From Reddybacter sp041277045 (lineage in GTDB: Bacteria; Pseudomonadota; Gammaproteobacteria; Pseudomonadales; Porticoccaceae), in assembly GCA_041277045.1 (NCBI GenBank), contig JBGFSY010000002.1, positions 620,001 through 684,000 of the forward strand: a stretch of DNA of 64,000 nucleotides, given 5' to 3'. Positions 44,089 through 53,460 of this stretch are shown here, one piece after another. Every line of letters begins with the position of its first letter. Positions within the stretch are counted from its first letter, which is position 1. Under the pieces are notes generated by a model. That model had not been told where the DNA came from and searched no databases. It was given only the letters and a program-made list of their open reading frames with translations. Position numbers and translations under genes: made by a program.

Positions 44089-45072
44089 TTAGATAGGTAG
44101 GTTGCGTAGTTCTGCATCAGGCTCACTGGCAGTCCACAGCGTGTCGAACTCATTGGCAAGCTCGGTGGCGTCCAATGGCGACCAATACACGGCATAACCC
44201 GTATAACGATTCAACGACTGTTTATAAAGAATACCTGTTTGGTCGGTGAGCATAAATTCGGTATGAGACGTTTTACTATGAGGTTTGAGAGTGCGCATCT
44301 GCACTCGGCTTGGTAGCCGATGGTAAAGGTGGAGTAAGCGGTGCCCATTTTGTACTAGCTGCTGCGAATGTTGCACCAGAATATGGATTTCGGCATAAGG
44401 ATGCTGGCTGGCGAAATTGAATAAATTCGTCCGTAATTCATCGTTGTCGAAAATTTTGGGGTCCAGGCTCGGGCTGAAAATACGAATCTGGCGATGAGCT
44501 CTCCGCGCGAGAATGTTTGCTTGATCTCGGAAACCTTCAACGCCATCCAGGTTAATATGACGGCGTTCCCCTTCGCTGATATCGACGGGAGTGGATGCCA
44601 CGCGGGGGCTTAAAAAATGCTTTAGCGCGAGTGTCATGTGTTGGTGGGGAATACCTACGTCGTCAAAAACAGGGCCATCAGCTTCGAATTTCATCCCCTC
44701 ATAAAAGGGCAGAGCGTGGACCTGTGCATCTAGCTGAATGCTGCCGGTGTTCATCGTGGACGCATAACGAATAATCTGACGCATAAGGGCAGAGCCGACC
44801 CCCTGCTCTCTGTGGGCTTTTAATACCGCCATGCGGCCGACCTTGTCGCCGAGCAAACGTGCGGTGCCCATGGGGATGTTGTCAGCACCGTAGGCGACCC
44901 AGTGCGTAGCCTTATTATCTTCTTCGCCAAATTCTTCTGATTCAGGAACCCCTTGTTCGTCAATAAAGACCTGGCGACGAATATCCATCAATACCTGCTG
45001 GGATGTCGCCCAATCGCATTGTTCAACATCAATGGGGAAAAACTCGGTGTCGCTTACATCGCTATCACTCAC
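44089..45072 (-). CDS. GNAT acetyltransferase with C-terminal PLD-like domain
   Basis: 327 residues in two domains. Residues 15-150 form a GNAT fold of the ElaA/YjcF type: RRQVFIDEQGVPESEEFGEE, the acetyl-CoA loop LKAHREQGVGSALMRQIIRY, and DAQVHALPFYEGMKFEADG. Residues 170-327 (RQIRIFSPSLDPKIFDNDEL, AEIHILVQHSQQLVQNGHRL, LTDQTGILYKQS) resemble the DUF7931/PLD-like domain often fused to such GNATs. No HKD motif is visible. Substrate unknown. Confidence 0.85.
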   Translation of the reverse strand: MSDSDVSDTEFFPIDVEQCDWATSQQVLMDIRRQVFIDEQGVPESEEFGEEDNKATHWVAYGADNIPMGTARLLGDKVGRMAVLKAHREQGVGSALMRQIIRYASTMNTGSIQLDAQVHALPFYEGMKFEADGPVFDDVGIPHQHMTLALKHFLSPRVASTPVDISEGERRHINLDGVEGFRDQANILARRAHRQIRIFSPSLDPKIFDNDELRTNLFNFASQHPYAEIHILVQHSQQLVQNGHRLLHLYHRLPSRVQMRTLKPHSKTSHTEFMLTDQTGILYKQSLNRYTGYAVYWSPLDATELANEFDTLWTASEPDAELRNLPI

Positions 45073-45288
45073 TGTTAATCTCCTAGCCGTTACTATTTGT
45101 TGAGTTATTCGGAAATAAAGAGCACTTATCGGACACGCTTTTTATAGCATGTTTCGAATGCTGAGTGATTTGCTGCTTATCACGAAACCCCGAGTGACTT
45201 CAGTTTCGTCGGGTTTACTGTTGCTGCGAGTTAATTTCTTGGATAATGGGGCAAATAATTGATTTTTCTTAGGTGTCCTGTGTCAACA

Positions 45289-47016
45289 ATGCTTTGCCGC
45301 TTCCTTCTTATACCCATGCTCCTGTCGATAAGCTTTGTGGCTTATTCACAAGCGCCCGCGATTATCGATTACGGTTCCCGCTTTCACCCGGTGGTTAGTG
45401 ACAAAGGCATGGTGGTTTCCCAATCACTACTGGCCAGTCAGATCGGTGCCGATATGCTAGCTCAAGGCGGTAATGCGATTGATGCGGCCGTGGCCACTGG
45501 CTTTGCCCTGGCGGTGACACTGCCCCAAGCGGGCAATATTGGCGGTGGTGGTTTTATGCTGGTTTATTTGGCGCAGCAGCAACGCACCATTGCCATTGAT
45601 TACCGAGAAATTGCCCCACTCTCTGCCGATAAAAATTTATTCCTCAATGAATTGGGTGAGGTTGATGAGGCGAAAGCGCGCTTTAGTCACGCAGCCGCTG
45701 GCGTGCCGGGCAGTGTCGCTGGCCTGGTTCACGCTCTTGAAAACTACGGTGATTTGCCACTAGCGACGGTATTAAAACCTGCCATCGAACTGGCTGAAAA
45801 CGGTATCACGGTTACCCAGCCCCTGGCTTATTCCCTGGCTCATGCTGAACAACGACTACGAAAATGGCCGGCTTCTGCAGGTTATTTCTTCCGCAAAGAT
45901 GGCAGCATGTTGCGCCCCGGTGATCAGTGGCAGCAGCAGGATCTAGCCACAACGCTGGGCAAAATCGCCAGTCAGGGCCGGGACGGTTTTTATAAAGGTA
46001 GCGTGGCCGATAAAATTGTTGCCGAGATGGATCAACACGGGGGCTTAATAAGCCTTGAAGATCTCGCCAATTACAAAGTGGTGGAGCGCAAGCCCGTTAC
46101 TGGCAGTTATCGTGGTTATACCATTGCCGCGATGCCACCGCCCTCGTCCGGCGGGGTGCATTTAGTGCAGATGCTGAATATTCTCGAGGGCTGGGAGCTC
46201 AATAAGCTCGGCCACAACAGTGCCGATTATTTACACCGTTTAATTGAAGCCATGCGCCGGGCTTATGCCGATAGAAGTGAATATCTGGGTGATCCCGATT
46301 TTCACCCGGTACCGGTGGCTCAACTCATCGACAAAACTTATGCGCAAACATTACGACAGGGCATTAACCTTAATAAAGCCAGTGCCTCCAGCGACATTGC
46401 ACCGGGCTTAAAGACGTCTTATGAAAGCCCGCAAACTACTCATTTCTCGGTCTGGGATGATGCGGGCAATGTCGTCAGCAATACCTATACCCTGAATTTT
46501 TCCTATGGTAGCGGCATCTCCGTCGCGGGCGCGGGGTTTTTACTCAATAATGAAATGGATGACTTTTCTGCCAAGCCCGGTGTACCCAATGCCTATGGTT
46601 TGATTGGCGGTGCGGCCAATGCCATTGGGCCGCACAAGCGACCGCTGTCATCGATGACCCCAACCATCGTTTTCAAACAGGGCCAGCCCGCATTTACCAC
46701 CGGTAGCCCGGGGGGCAGTACGATTATTAATACCGTGCTACAGACCGTGTTGAACGTTGTTGATTTCGAGATGAATATCGCCGAGGCGGCTGCAGCACCA
46801 CGTATTCATCATCAATGGCAGCCTGACAAAGTATTTGTCGAGCCGGGCTTGAACATGGATACGCGTCGCTTACTTGAGGCAAAAGGTCATACGGTTGTAC
46901 CTTCTTCACGTGTGATTGGACGCACCCAAACGATTAGTAGTGATGGAGTTCATACCTATGGTGCTAATGATCACCGTTGGCCGGGAGGTGGGGCGGTCGC
47001 TGAGCCAGTCAAATGA
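45289..47016 (+). CDS. ggt: Gamma-glutamyltransferase (gamma-glutamyltranspeptidase)
   Basis: Periplasmic Ntn-hydrolase that cleaves gamma-glutamyl bonds such as glutathione. 575 residues from ATG 45289; the start could also be TTG 45259 or GTG 45280. Signal peptide MLCRFLLIPMLLSISFVAYS. Motifs: GGNAIDAAVATGFALAVT, GNIGGGGFMLVYL, and the self-cleavage nucleophile Thr at QTTHFSVWD. The small subunit contains MTPTIVFKQGQPAFTTGSPG and GGSTIINTV. The large subunit of about 370 residues and small subunit of 190 are normal. Confidence 0.95.
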   Translation: MLCRFLLIPMLLSISFVAYSQAPAIIDYGSRFHPVVSDKGMVVSQSLLASQIGADMLAQGGNAIDAAVATGFALAVTLPQAGNIGGGGFMLVYLAQQQRTIAIDYREIAPLSADKNLFLNELGEVDEAKARFSHAAAGVPGSVAGLVHALENYGDLPLATVLKPAIELAENGITVTQPLAYSLAHAEQRLRKWPASAGYFFRKDGSMLRPGDQWQQQDLATTLGKIASQGRDGFYKGSVADKIVAEMDQHGGLISLEDLANYKVVERKPVTGSYRGYTIAAMPPPSSGGVHLVQMLNILEGWELNKLGHNSADYLHRLIEAMRRAYADRSEYLGDPDFHPVPVAQLIDKTYAQTLRQGINLNKASASSDIAPGLKTSYESPQTTHFSVWDDAGNVVSNTYTLNFSYGSGISVAGAGFLLNNEMDDFSAKPGVPNAYGLIGGAANAIGPHKRPLSSMTPTIVFKQGQPAFTTGSPGGSTIINTVLQTVLNVVDFEMNIAEAAAAPRIHHQWQPDKVFVEPGLNMDTRRLLEAKGHTVVPSSRVIGRTQTISSDGVHTYGANDHRWPGGGAVAEPVK

Positions 47017-47044
47017 TGTGACTGGCTCAGGTTGGGGGAATAGC

Positions 47045-48259
47045 TTAGACCGGGTTATCGAGTAAACGGTTGAGTTCGGATATGCTGACATAGCCCATGC
47101 CACTGGCCAGATTCATCATTGCGTCGAGATGGGTCTTGCGGCTGTAGGCAACTCTGAGATTAGTGGCCGCAGAAATAACGGATATCTTGTAAAAAGATAA
47201 TACTTGGTAGTAATACAGCTTTTTCAGATCCACTTTATTGCCACTGAGAGCTTCGTAATTTTCGAGAAACTCTTCCGTAGACATAAGGCTACTGGCCAGT
47301 AAGTTACCGTCCTCATCGGAACCGCCAAAAATGGTCAGGCTAGCCCAGGCCAGGTCATCGTGATAGTCGCCGAGATAAGCCAGCTCCCAATCGAAGATGG
47401 CATTGATTTTTAAATCATCGGTAAACATAAAGTTGCCACTGCGATAATCGCCGTGCACCAGCACGGGTTTCTCGACGATGGGCATGTTTTCTTTCAGCCA
47501 GACCACCGCGCGCTCCATAATAGGATGGGCGCTGAGAGTGTCTTCATTCCAGGCACGTTCCCACAGACCAATGGCTGTTTCTAAGGCTAGGGTGCTGTTG
47601 TGTTCAGGCACATCGAGGGTGCTCAGCGCTTTATTCCTCCAATCGATCGCGTGGATGTCGACCAGAATTTGCACAAATTGTGGGCCCAGCGCAGCGCGGT
47701 ATCGCGGATTAAAATACATACCCACACCACTCATTTTCTCACCAGCGTCAGCAGGTTGCACTGTGCCTTCAAGAAACTCTGCCACCAGAGCGGGCTGGCC
47801 AAGTATTTCTCCCTCAGGGTCAATCCAGAATACTTCAGGTATGGGCACCTCCCCCGAGGCTGCTTGCATTACCTGAAATTCCCTCATGCGATGGGTTTCA
47901 ACGATGGATTCTTTGGGTTCCATGCGGAGCATTAACTTGCGAGTTTCACGAGCGCCGGAAGGCCCTTGCCAAAGTAAATCAAAGGTAAATTGTTCCTTTG
48001 ACGCACCGCCAGACAAACGTTGCAAATCCTGAACCTGTAAATCGGTTTGTCCCGTTTCTTGCTTTAAAAATTGCGTTAGCGGTTCCTGGAGCCGGGTGAA
48101 ATCCATATCCTGGGTGGCTGCCGTGTTGCGATTATGAAGCTTTCGTAAAAACACTTCATCGACGGCCGTTTCAACGGGGTAGCGACTGCGTATGTCTGCT
48201 ATCCATGACTCGGTGGGTTTGGCGCGAAGTGCTTGAGTAGGCGTGTAAATAGTTGTCAT
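47045..48259 (-). CDS. APH-fold phosphotransferase (ACAD10/LvaA-like kinase), copy 1
   Basis: 404 residues, choline/aminoglycoside-kinase fold. Glycine/nucleotide loop region LSGGASKEQFTFDLLW, then PALVAEFLEGTVQP, the Brenner motif VLVHGDYRSGNFMFTDD and the metal Asp in AIFDWELAYLGDYHDDLAW. The group is typified by the kinase domains of ACAD10/11 and by LvaA, which phosphorylate 4-hydroxyacyl-CoA before dehydration. I start at ATG 48259 with GAGG upstream. 45 bp downstream of its paralogue and in one apparent operon with 49526 and 50187. Substrate is inferred only from family. Confidence 0.85.
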   Translation of the reverse strand: MTTIYTPTQALRAKPTESWIADIRSRYPVETAVDEVFLRKLHNRNTAATQDMDFTRLQEPLTQFLKQETGQTDLQVQDLQRLSGGASKEQFTFDLLWQGPSGARETRKLMLRMEPKESIVETHRMREFQVMQAASGEVPIPEVFWIDPEGEILGQPALVAEFLEGTVQPADAGEKMSGVGMYFNPRYRAALGPQFVQILVDIHAIDWRNKALSTLDVPEHNSTLALETAIGLWERAWNEDTLSAHPIMERAVVWLKENMPIVEKPVLVHGDYRSGNFMFTDDLKINAIFDWELAYLGDYHDDLAWASLTIFGGSDEDGNLLASSLMSTEEFLENYEALSGNKVDLKKLYYYQVLSFYKISVISAATNLRVAYSRKTHLDAMMNLASGMGYVSISELNRLLDNPV

Positions 48260-48303
48260 TATTTGCCTCAATATCGGTTAATTAATGCTCTTTTGGAAAA
48301 GGT

Positions 48304-49506
48304 TTATGCCTTGTCCAATAAACGTTGCAGGGCAGAGGTACCAATATAGCCAAAGCCACTAATCATGTTCATCATGGCGTCCAAATGGGTTTTTTGGCTA
48401 TAACTGGTGCGCAAACTCGTGGCTACTGCGATAACTGCTGTTTTGTAATAGGAAAGGACTTCAAAGTAAAAAAGTCGTTTTGGATCGACCGTGAAGCCAC
48501 TCATTTCCTGGTATTTGTCGAGGAATTCTTCTTTGCTCATGAGACCGCTGGTAAGCACTTCGTTGTTTTCTGGTGTGCCCAGAATTTTCAGCGTGGTGTA
48601 AGCGAGGTCTTCGTGGAAGTCACCAATATGACTGAGTTCCCAATCAAGAATGGCATTAATTTGGTGGTCATCGGTGTACATAAAATTACCACTGCGATAG
48701 TCGCCATGAACAATCACTGGCTTTTCAGTGATCGGTAGATTGTCGCGTAACCAACGTGCTGCATTTTCAATAATGGGATGAGCTTCAATAGCATCTTCTT
48801 GCCAGACCCTCTCCCACCAGGTTAATGACCAGTCGTTGCCCTCAGTAGAATTGTCCTGCGGCTTGTCGAAGGCGGATAAATCTTTTTCCCGCCAATCAAC
48901 GTTATGAATATGGGCCAGGTGCTGTACAAATTGATCTTTCAGTGCCTCTCGCAATGCAGGCTCAAAGTACATACCCAGGCCACTGGCTTTGTCACCACCT
49001 TCTGGTTGTACGGTACCTTCGAGAAAGCCGGCAATGAGAAAGGGGTGATCCAAGTTGTCCTTCTCAGGGTCGCACCAAAACACTTTGGGTACGGGCACTT
49101 CGCCCCACATAGCCTGGAGCACTTGAGCCTCGCGAAGCCGGTGGGTTTCGACGATCGACTCGCTGGGGTCCATGCGTAAAATAAGCTTGTGGGTAGCGCG
49201 TTCACCCGAATCCTGAATCCAGTCCAGGTCGAAGGTAAATTGTTCTTTGGAGGCACCACCCGATAGGCGTTTTAGATTAGTCAGGCCGATATCGTTTTGG
49301 CCAGTAGTTGTTTTGATATAACGGGTTAAACGCTCTTCGAGATGTTCGAAGTTTGTTTGATGGGCGGCCGTATTATTGCGTTGACGCAATTTTTTGGTCA
49401 GTGTTTCGTCGATGATACTTTCAACGGGGTAGTGTTCCCGAATATGTGTGATCCATTGTTCGGTGGGCTGGGCCCGGTTTTTCAGTGTTTGCGTGTAATA
49501 CGTCAT
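48304..49506 (-). CDS. APH-fold phosphotransferase (ACAD10/LvaA-like kinase), copy 2
   Basis: 400 residues, clearly paralogous to the preceding kinase along the whole length: MTYYTQTLKNRAQPTEQWIT here and IYTPTQALRAKPTESWIADI there. LSGGASKEQFTFDLDW, PFLIAGFLEGTVQP, VIVHGDYRSGNFMYTDD and AILDWELSHIGDFHEDLAY carry all catalytic residues. Both copies keep the HGD and DWE motifs, so both should be active. The tandem duplication suggests related but different substrates or a heterodimer. 20 bp after the upstream small gene. Confidence 0.85.
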   Translation of the reverse strand: MTYYTQTLKNRAQPTEQWITHIREHYPVESIIDETLTKKLRQRNNTAAHQTNFEHLEERLTRYIKTTTGQNDIGLTNLKRLSGGASKEQFTFDLDWIQDSGERATHKLILRMDPSESIVETHRLREAQVLQAMWGEVPVPKVFWCDPEKDNLDHPFLIAGFLEGTVQPEGGDKASGLGMYFEPALREALKDQFVQHLAHIHNVDWREKDLSAFDKPQDNSTEGNDWSLTWWERVWQEDAIEAHPIIENAARWLRDNLPITEKPVIVHGDYRSGNFMYTDDHQINAILDWELSHIGDFHEDLAYTTLKILGTPENNEVLTSGLMSKEEFLDKYQEMSGFTVDPKRLFYFEVLSYYKTAVIAVATSLRTSYSQKTHLDAMMNMISGFGYIGTSALQRLLDKA

Positions 49507-49525
49507 GGTAGCGATTCAACGGTTA

Positions 49526-50092
49526 TTATGTGGAGGAACCGATTAGGTAACCATTTTTGTAGAGCAAATCGTTGATATCGGGTTGCTGGTCGGCTTCAGG
49601 GTCAAAACCAAGTCCTTTCACCCATGAGCGCTCACGGTTTTCCAGGGTACTAAAAAAAGGCTTTAGCTGGCTTTCAAAGGTGTCGCGAACAGAGCCTGAC
49701 ATATCCGGTTGTAATTGGATAAATTCACAGAGGAATTCTTTCATATGCTCATTGCTACCGCGGATAAAAGGGTAGGGGCGCATGGCTGTTTGGTCATCCG
49801 CTCGGTCGTGTTGAAAGTGTTGGTTAACCTTTTCAACCACGTCTTTGAGGCTTTTATTTAAAGAATTATCGCTTTCAACAGTTGCGATTACATCGCGTAG
49901 TATATTTTTGTATTCCTGGTTTTCGAGTAATTCATAATGGAAAACCTTATCTTGAATGGTGCTTAAAAACCCCAGTGTGGCGGCAACAATACCGGCTTGT
50001 TCCTGGGCAAAGCGATCGGTTAGATTGGGCATGACGACTTCTTCAATAGTCTTCTTCATGCCGGATAAAAACTGTTCTATTTCAGGACTCAT
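49526..50092 (-). CDS. Small helical protein of the kinase operon, unknown
   Basis: 188 residues, mostly predicted helix (MSPEIEQFLSGMKKTIEEVV, MPNLTDRFAQEQAGIVAATL, GFLSTIQDKVFHYELLENQE), no signal peptide, acidic. The start recalls DUF6285-like partners encoded next to APH-type kinases in mycobacteria and pseudomonads (in the lva operon LvaB plays a comparable role), but the similarity is by pattern only. Located between the kinases and the DUF7064-like gene on the same strand with short gaps, so likely part of the same system. Confidence 0.7.
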   Translation of the reverse strand: MSPEIEQFLSGMKKTIEEVVMPNLTDRFAQEQAGIVAATLGFLSTIQDKVFHYELLENQEYKNILRDVIATVESDNSLNKSLKDVVEKVNQHFQHDRADDQTAMRPYPFIRGSNEHMKEFLCEFIQLQPDMSGSVRDTFESQLKPFFSTLENRERSWVKGLGFDPEADQQPDINDLLYKNGYLIGSST

Positions 50093-50186
50093 AACACAGG
50101 GGTTTCCCGTTGATTATTTTAGGTTATTCGAAGATTAAGTTGTCCCTGCCGTATTGAGTACAGACAGAGACAAATAATGATATTTA

Positions 50187-51140
50187 TTAGAGCTTGTCGT
50201 TGACCGTTTCTTTACACAGATCTTGCACTTCACCCCAACCGATAACGCCCTGCATATCCCAGCGGCACAGTGACTGAACCAAATACATAAGCGGCCATGC
50301 CATCCAGGGATTGGATGTCATGGGGGTGCCGGTAAACTGATGAACTTTACCGCGTACATCTTCTACTTCCAGTTCGAAAAACTGATGCAGGTAGCCATTG
50401 CGACGGATTTTTCCGGTGCCGCGTTTCAGGCCGTAGACTTGATCACCTTCGCGCACATAGCCGTGAACGATGGCGGGGTAGGTATCCAGTTTTTTCGGGT
50501 CAACCAGATACAGGCAGTGGATGCTCATGTCGTTTTCGAAGTTGGCGTTCATCCAGCAAAAGTTTTTCAGCTGCTTTTCATCACGCAAGCCCCAGCTGTG
50601 ATCCATGCTGGCGACGCAATCAACATTGTAGGTTTTGCCGTGAATAGTCAGCGAGCCGGTGACGCGGCCACTTTGATCCCAGTGCCCTGCATAGGCGTTT
50701 TCACTAACGACATCACCAGAATGGTTTGCCGCGGCCAGTGGGTCCATATCGGGGTCGTGAATGTCGTAGGGTGCCATCAGCCCCTCATATTGGACATCTA
50801 AGCTAACGCCTTCACCACCATCGTAGCGAATATGGTAGTCCATGACTGGCTTGGTGCATTTGATTTTAAGGCCATTTTCCAGCTCATAGTCATCGAGATT
50901 GCCTTTGGGCATGGGTAAAAACACATGGCAATCGTCATATAACACTTCGTGTGGAGTGTTAGAAAAACCGTTGGTGATATGTATGCTTGACAGTACAGCG
51001 CCAAGATTGGCGCGGGGCTGAGCGTAAACACCGACCAATATATTTTCTTCTGGTATGTAGAATCCAAAATAGTTGGTCTCTGCCCAACTGTAGTGGTCCG
51101 ATGTTGGCGTGTGGAAGTACATATCGTTATCGTTAATCAC
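50187..51140 (-). CDS. DUF7064/DUF7065-like protein (hydroxyneurosporene-synthase-like fold)
   Basis: 317 residues, no signal peptide. Beta-rich, with HYSWAETNYFGFYIPEENIL, RYDGGEGVSLDVQYEGLMAP, and the family hallmark ASMDHSWGLRDEKQLKNFCW followed by MNANFENDMSIHCLY. Proteins with this DHSWG motif belong to a group related in fold to carotenoid hydratase CrtC and often occur in acyl-CoA or terpenoid/steroid degradation clusters. Catalytic role not established. GTG 51140 has AAGGGA upstream; ATG 51122 is the alternative. First gene of the four-gene minus-strand cluster. Confidence 0.75.
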   Translation of the reverse strand: MINDNDMYFHTPTSDHYSWAETNYFGFYIPEENILVGVYAQPRANLGAVLSSIHITNGFSNTPHEVLYDDCHVFLPMPKGNLDDYELENGLKIKCTKPVMDYHIRYDGGEGVSLDVQYEGLMAPYDIHDPDMDPLAAANHSGDVVSENAYAGHWDQSGRVTGSLTIHGKTYNVDCVASMDHSWGLRDEKQLKNFCWMNANFENDMSIHCLYLVDPKKLDTYPAIVHGYVREGDQVYGLKRGTGKIRRNGYLHQFFELEVEDVRGKVHQFTGTPMTSNPWMAWPLMYLVQSLCRWDMQGVIGWGEVQDLCKETVNDKL

Positions 51141-51454
51141 GGATTTTTTCCCTTGTGGTTTATAAATCTTCGTTTACTGCATGGCATTAGCTACAGTTAT
51201 TTATAGCATGAGCTTTAAATATGATGGCCTCATAATAAACCGAATGGTCATGGCTGGGTCAAGAGAAAGCTGGTTTTTTATTGTGTATTAAGCTGAGGAT
51301 AGCCGTTGCTTTTTATGCTTTGTGTATGTCGCCCAGTAAATTTTTTTATCACCTATCTGACATAAAAGGGTACGCTATCATTGATTATTGGTAAGACTTA
51401 ACCACGGCTTTATAAAATATCGATCACATAAATTATCAAGAGGAAACAAGCTCT
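51141..51454. other. Divergent intergenic region of the kinase/phosphatase cluster
   Basis: 314 bp between two divergent gene groups; no ORF or strong inverted repeat seen. GAGG at 51441-51444 lies upstream of ATG 51455. A regulator site is expected but none is recognised. Confidence 0.45.
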
Positions 51455-52219
51455 ATGACACGTTTTGTGCCTATTGGAAAAACCATGAACCTCCGCCATA
51501 TGGGCGGTTACGACACTGACAATGCACGTAAAACGAAGGAAAACTATCTCTATCGTTCAGGTTTTTTACATTTTACCGGCGATCAAGATTTGGAAAAGTT
51601 TGAATCTCTTGGCATCAGTACAATCTATGATTTCCGTAGCCCCATGGAGCGCGTTAAAAATGATCTACAGGTTGGCGACAGCATAGAAGTTGTCGAGCTT
51701 GGCATGTTGGTGGCCAGTGTCGAAAACCTTTGGGACATGCTGATGAAAGAGGGCTTAAACCCCGAGGGTGCAGAAAAGATCATGGGTGATCGTTACCGTG
51801 AGCTGACCGAACAAGAGGTACCCGGTTACCGAAAAATGTTCGATCACATGATGGAAAGTGAGGGCGGCATTCTGGTGATGTGCTCTTTTGGTAAAGACCG
51901 CGCGGGCATCGCCTCGGCTTTGTTGCTCAGTGCCCTCGGTGTTAAACCTGAGCTTGTTGAGCAGGACTATCTGCTGTCGTCCGAAGCCTATGCTGACAAA
52001 GCCCTGGCCATCGGTAAGTTTGAGCAGTTTTTCAATTCCGAAGGTCTCTCTGTCGATGAGAGCATCGTGGTGCCCATCCTCGATGCACGCACTAAATACC
52101 TAGCCACTGCCTGGCAGGTAATGCGCGAGAAGTCAGGCTCGCTGGATGACTTTATGCGTGAAGAGCTGGGTATTGATCAGGCGGCTAAAGATTACTTACA
52201 AAAGCGTTTTACCCTGTAG
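51455..52219 (+). CDS. Tyrosine/dual-specificity phosphatase (PtpA/MptpB-like, Tyr_phosphatase_3)
   Basis: 254 residues. The N-terminal family block is NLRHMGGYDTDNARKTKENY and LYRSGFLHFTGDQDLEKFE, with IYDFRSPMERVKND. The P-loop is LVMCSFGKDRAGIASALLLS: CX5R (C-S-F-G-K-D-R) with the Lys-Asp pair typical of MptpB-type enzymes that act on phosphotyrosine and phosphoinositides. Divergent from the DUF7064-kinase operon. A phosphatase beside two small-molecule kinases could be functionally linked, but that is conjecture. Confidence 0.9.
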   Translation: MTRFVPIGKTMNLRHMGGYDTDNARKTKENYLYRSGFLHFTGDQDLEKFESLGISTIYDFRSPMERVKNDLQVGDSIEVVELGMLVASVENLWDMLMKEGLNPEGAEKIMGDRYRELTEQEVPGYRKMFDHMMESEGGILVMCSFGKDRAGIASALLLSALGVKPELVEQDYLLSSEAYADKALAIGKFEQFFNSEGLSVDESIVVPILDARTKYLATAWQVMREKSGSLDDFMREELGIDQAAKDYLQKRFTL

Positions 52220-52286
52220 CTAACGCAACTTTTTTATTAGGGCTGTCCTTTAAAAAGAATAAATACAAACAGGTGAAATAATAATT

Positions 52287-53115
52287 GAAGCCAGTGTCGA
52301 TAAACGCCATCAGTCCGATACTGACGACCAACTGTGGGGCGAGAGCTGGCACTTTAATTTTTACGCCCCTCAAACCGTGTCGGCATGTTCACTGGCATGG
52401 GACTTTACCCCAGCAAAGGTGTGGCCAATATGGCGGTGCTGGTGGTAGCCGATGGTCGTGAAGTCTATAGCCGCACCTGGCATAACCTGCCCCTGCCGGA
52501 AGGTGATATTGATACGGGCATTTCTCTTGGCGGGGTGATTTATCGCGCCAATTAAATGCTGAAAAGCTATTCTCTGACCTTTGCCGATGAGCTGACCCTT
52601 TGAGTTTTGACCGGTGCTGGGAAGCGCTCATGCCACCCCATGATTCGATGGAGGGCTTGCAGCTCAACGCGGCTACCAGCTCCCATCTTGAGCAGGCGGG
52701 TGAAATAATGGGCAGGATGAAACTGCGTGACAGCGAGTGGCAGAAAGAGGGCGTCAGTAATCGAGGCCATTCCATCGGTGTCAGAAACCGGGCCGGCTTT
52801 ACTTATCACGAGCTGGCATGACCGGTCTTTGAAGATGGCCCAGCCTTGGGTGTTTTGCGTATTTATTTTGAGGGCGGTGGTTCTGCCGATCTCTGTTGGG
52901 CCTATGTCGATGGCGCTATTGACACCTTAAGTCTTGAGGGCTTCAGCATCGCTTTGAACGACGAGGGCAGGGTGCTTTCAGCCAAGGTGGCAGCGGTTGA
53001 CGGCCTGGGTCGACGTAAAGAGATTGGCTGTATTCGCCAGGTGGTGGTCCATTGGCCCTTTGATGCCTATGTGTTCAATAGAAGGTGCCTTTGAATTCCG
53101 TCTCGGTGCGAATTA
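52287..53115 (+). pseudogene. DUF7064/7065-like gene, decayed paralogue
   Basis: Three frames are needed to follow it. TDDQLWGESWHFNFYAPQT (52310-52380) shifts to GMFTGMGLYPSKGVANMAVL, which ends at a stop near 52553. Then SFDRCWEALMPPHDSMEGLQ, LEQAGEIMGRMKLRDSEWQK and SNRGHSIGVRN (matching DHSWGLRD in the intact gene at 50187) end at a TGA near 52819. A last piece, PALGVLRIYFEGGGSADLCW, is followed by AFEFRLGAN and TAA 53113-53115. The conserved DHSWG is eroded to GHSIG. Same fold and family as the intact gene across the phosphatase, but far diverged. Confidence 0.78.
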
Positions 53116-53256
53116 AGGTGTGCTTAGGGCTAATCGTGGGGGGGTGTGTGAAAAAGCCCTGTTTTATAGGCTGAAAATCACAATAAATGGCGGCAAAGTA
53201 GCAAACAAACCTTGTAAATTGCGAGGCTCGCTGCTACATTGTGCGCCCTTCGTAGC

Positions 53257-53333
53257 AGGCACGTAGCTCAGTTGGTTAGAGCACCACCTTGACATGGTGG
53301 GGGTCGGTGGTTCGAATCCACTCGTGCCTACCA
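53257..53333 (+). tRNA. tRNA-Val (GAC)
   Basis: 77 nt with encoded CCA. The 7-bp acceptor AGGCACG/CGTGCCT, D-arm GCTCAGTTGGTTAGAGC, anticodon stem CCACC/GGTGG with loop TTGACAT (anticodon GAC) and T-arm GGTTCGAATCC are all perfect. Confidence 0.97.
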
Positions 53334-53460
53334 ATTATTTTGGTAGCAACACCCTTTAAAGTAATTCTTCGGGGCCATCTATGGCCTTGGTGTTTGCTAG
53401 GTTGTTACTTGACGCAAGTGGCCTTTAGTAGGGGTCACCACTGAGATTAAGGAAAGCAAG

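Noticed and set aside
47045..49506. Aminoglycoside resistance genes
   Set aside because: Although APH-fold, length, tandem arrangement and conserved blocks fit ACAD10/LvaA-type kinases, not resistance enzymes.
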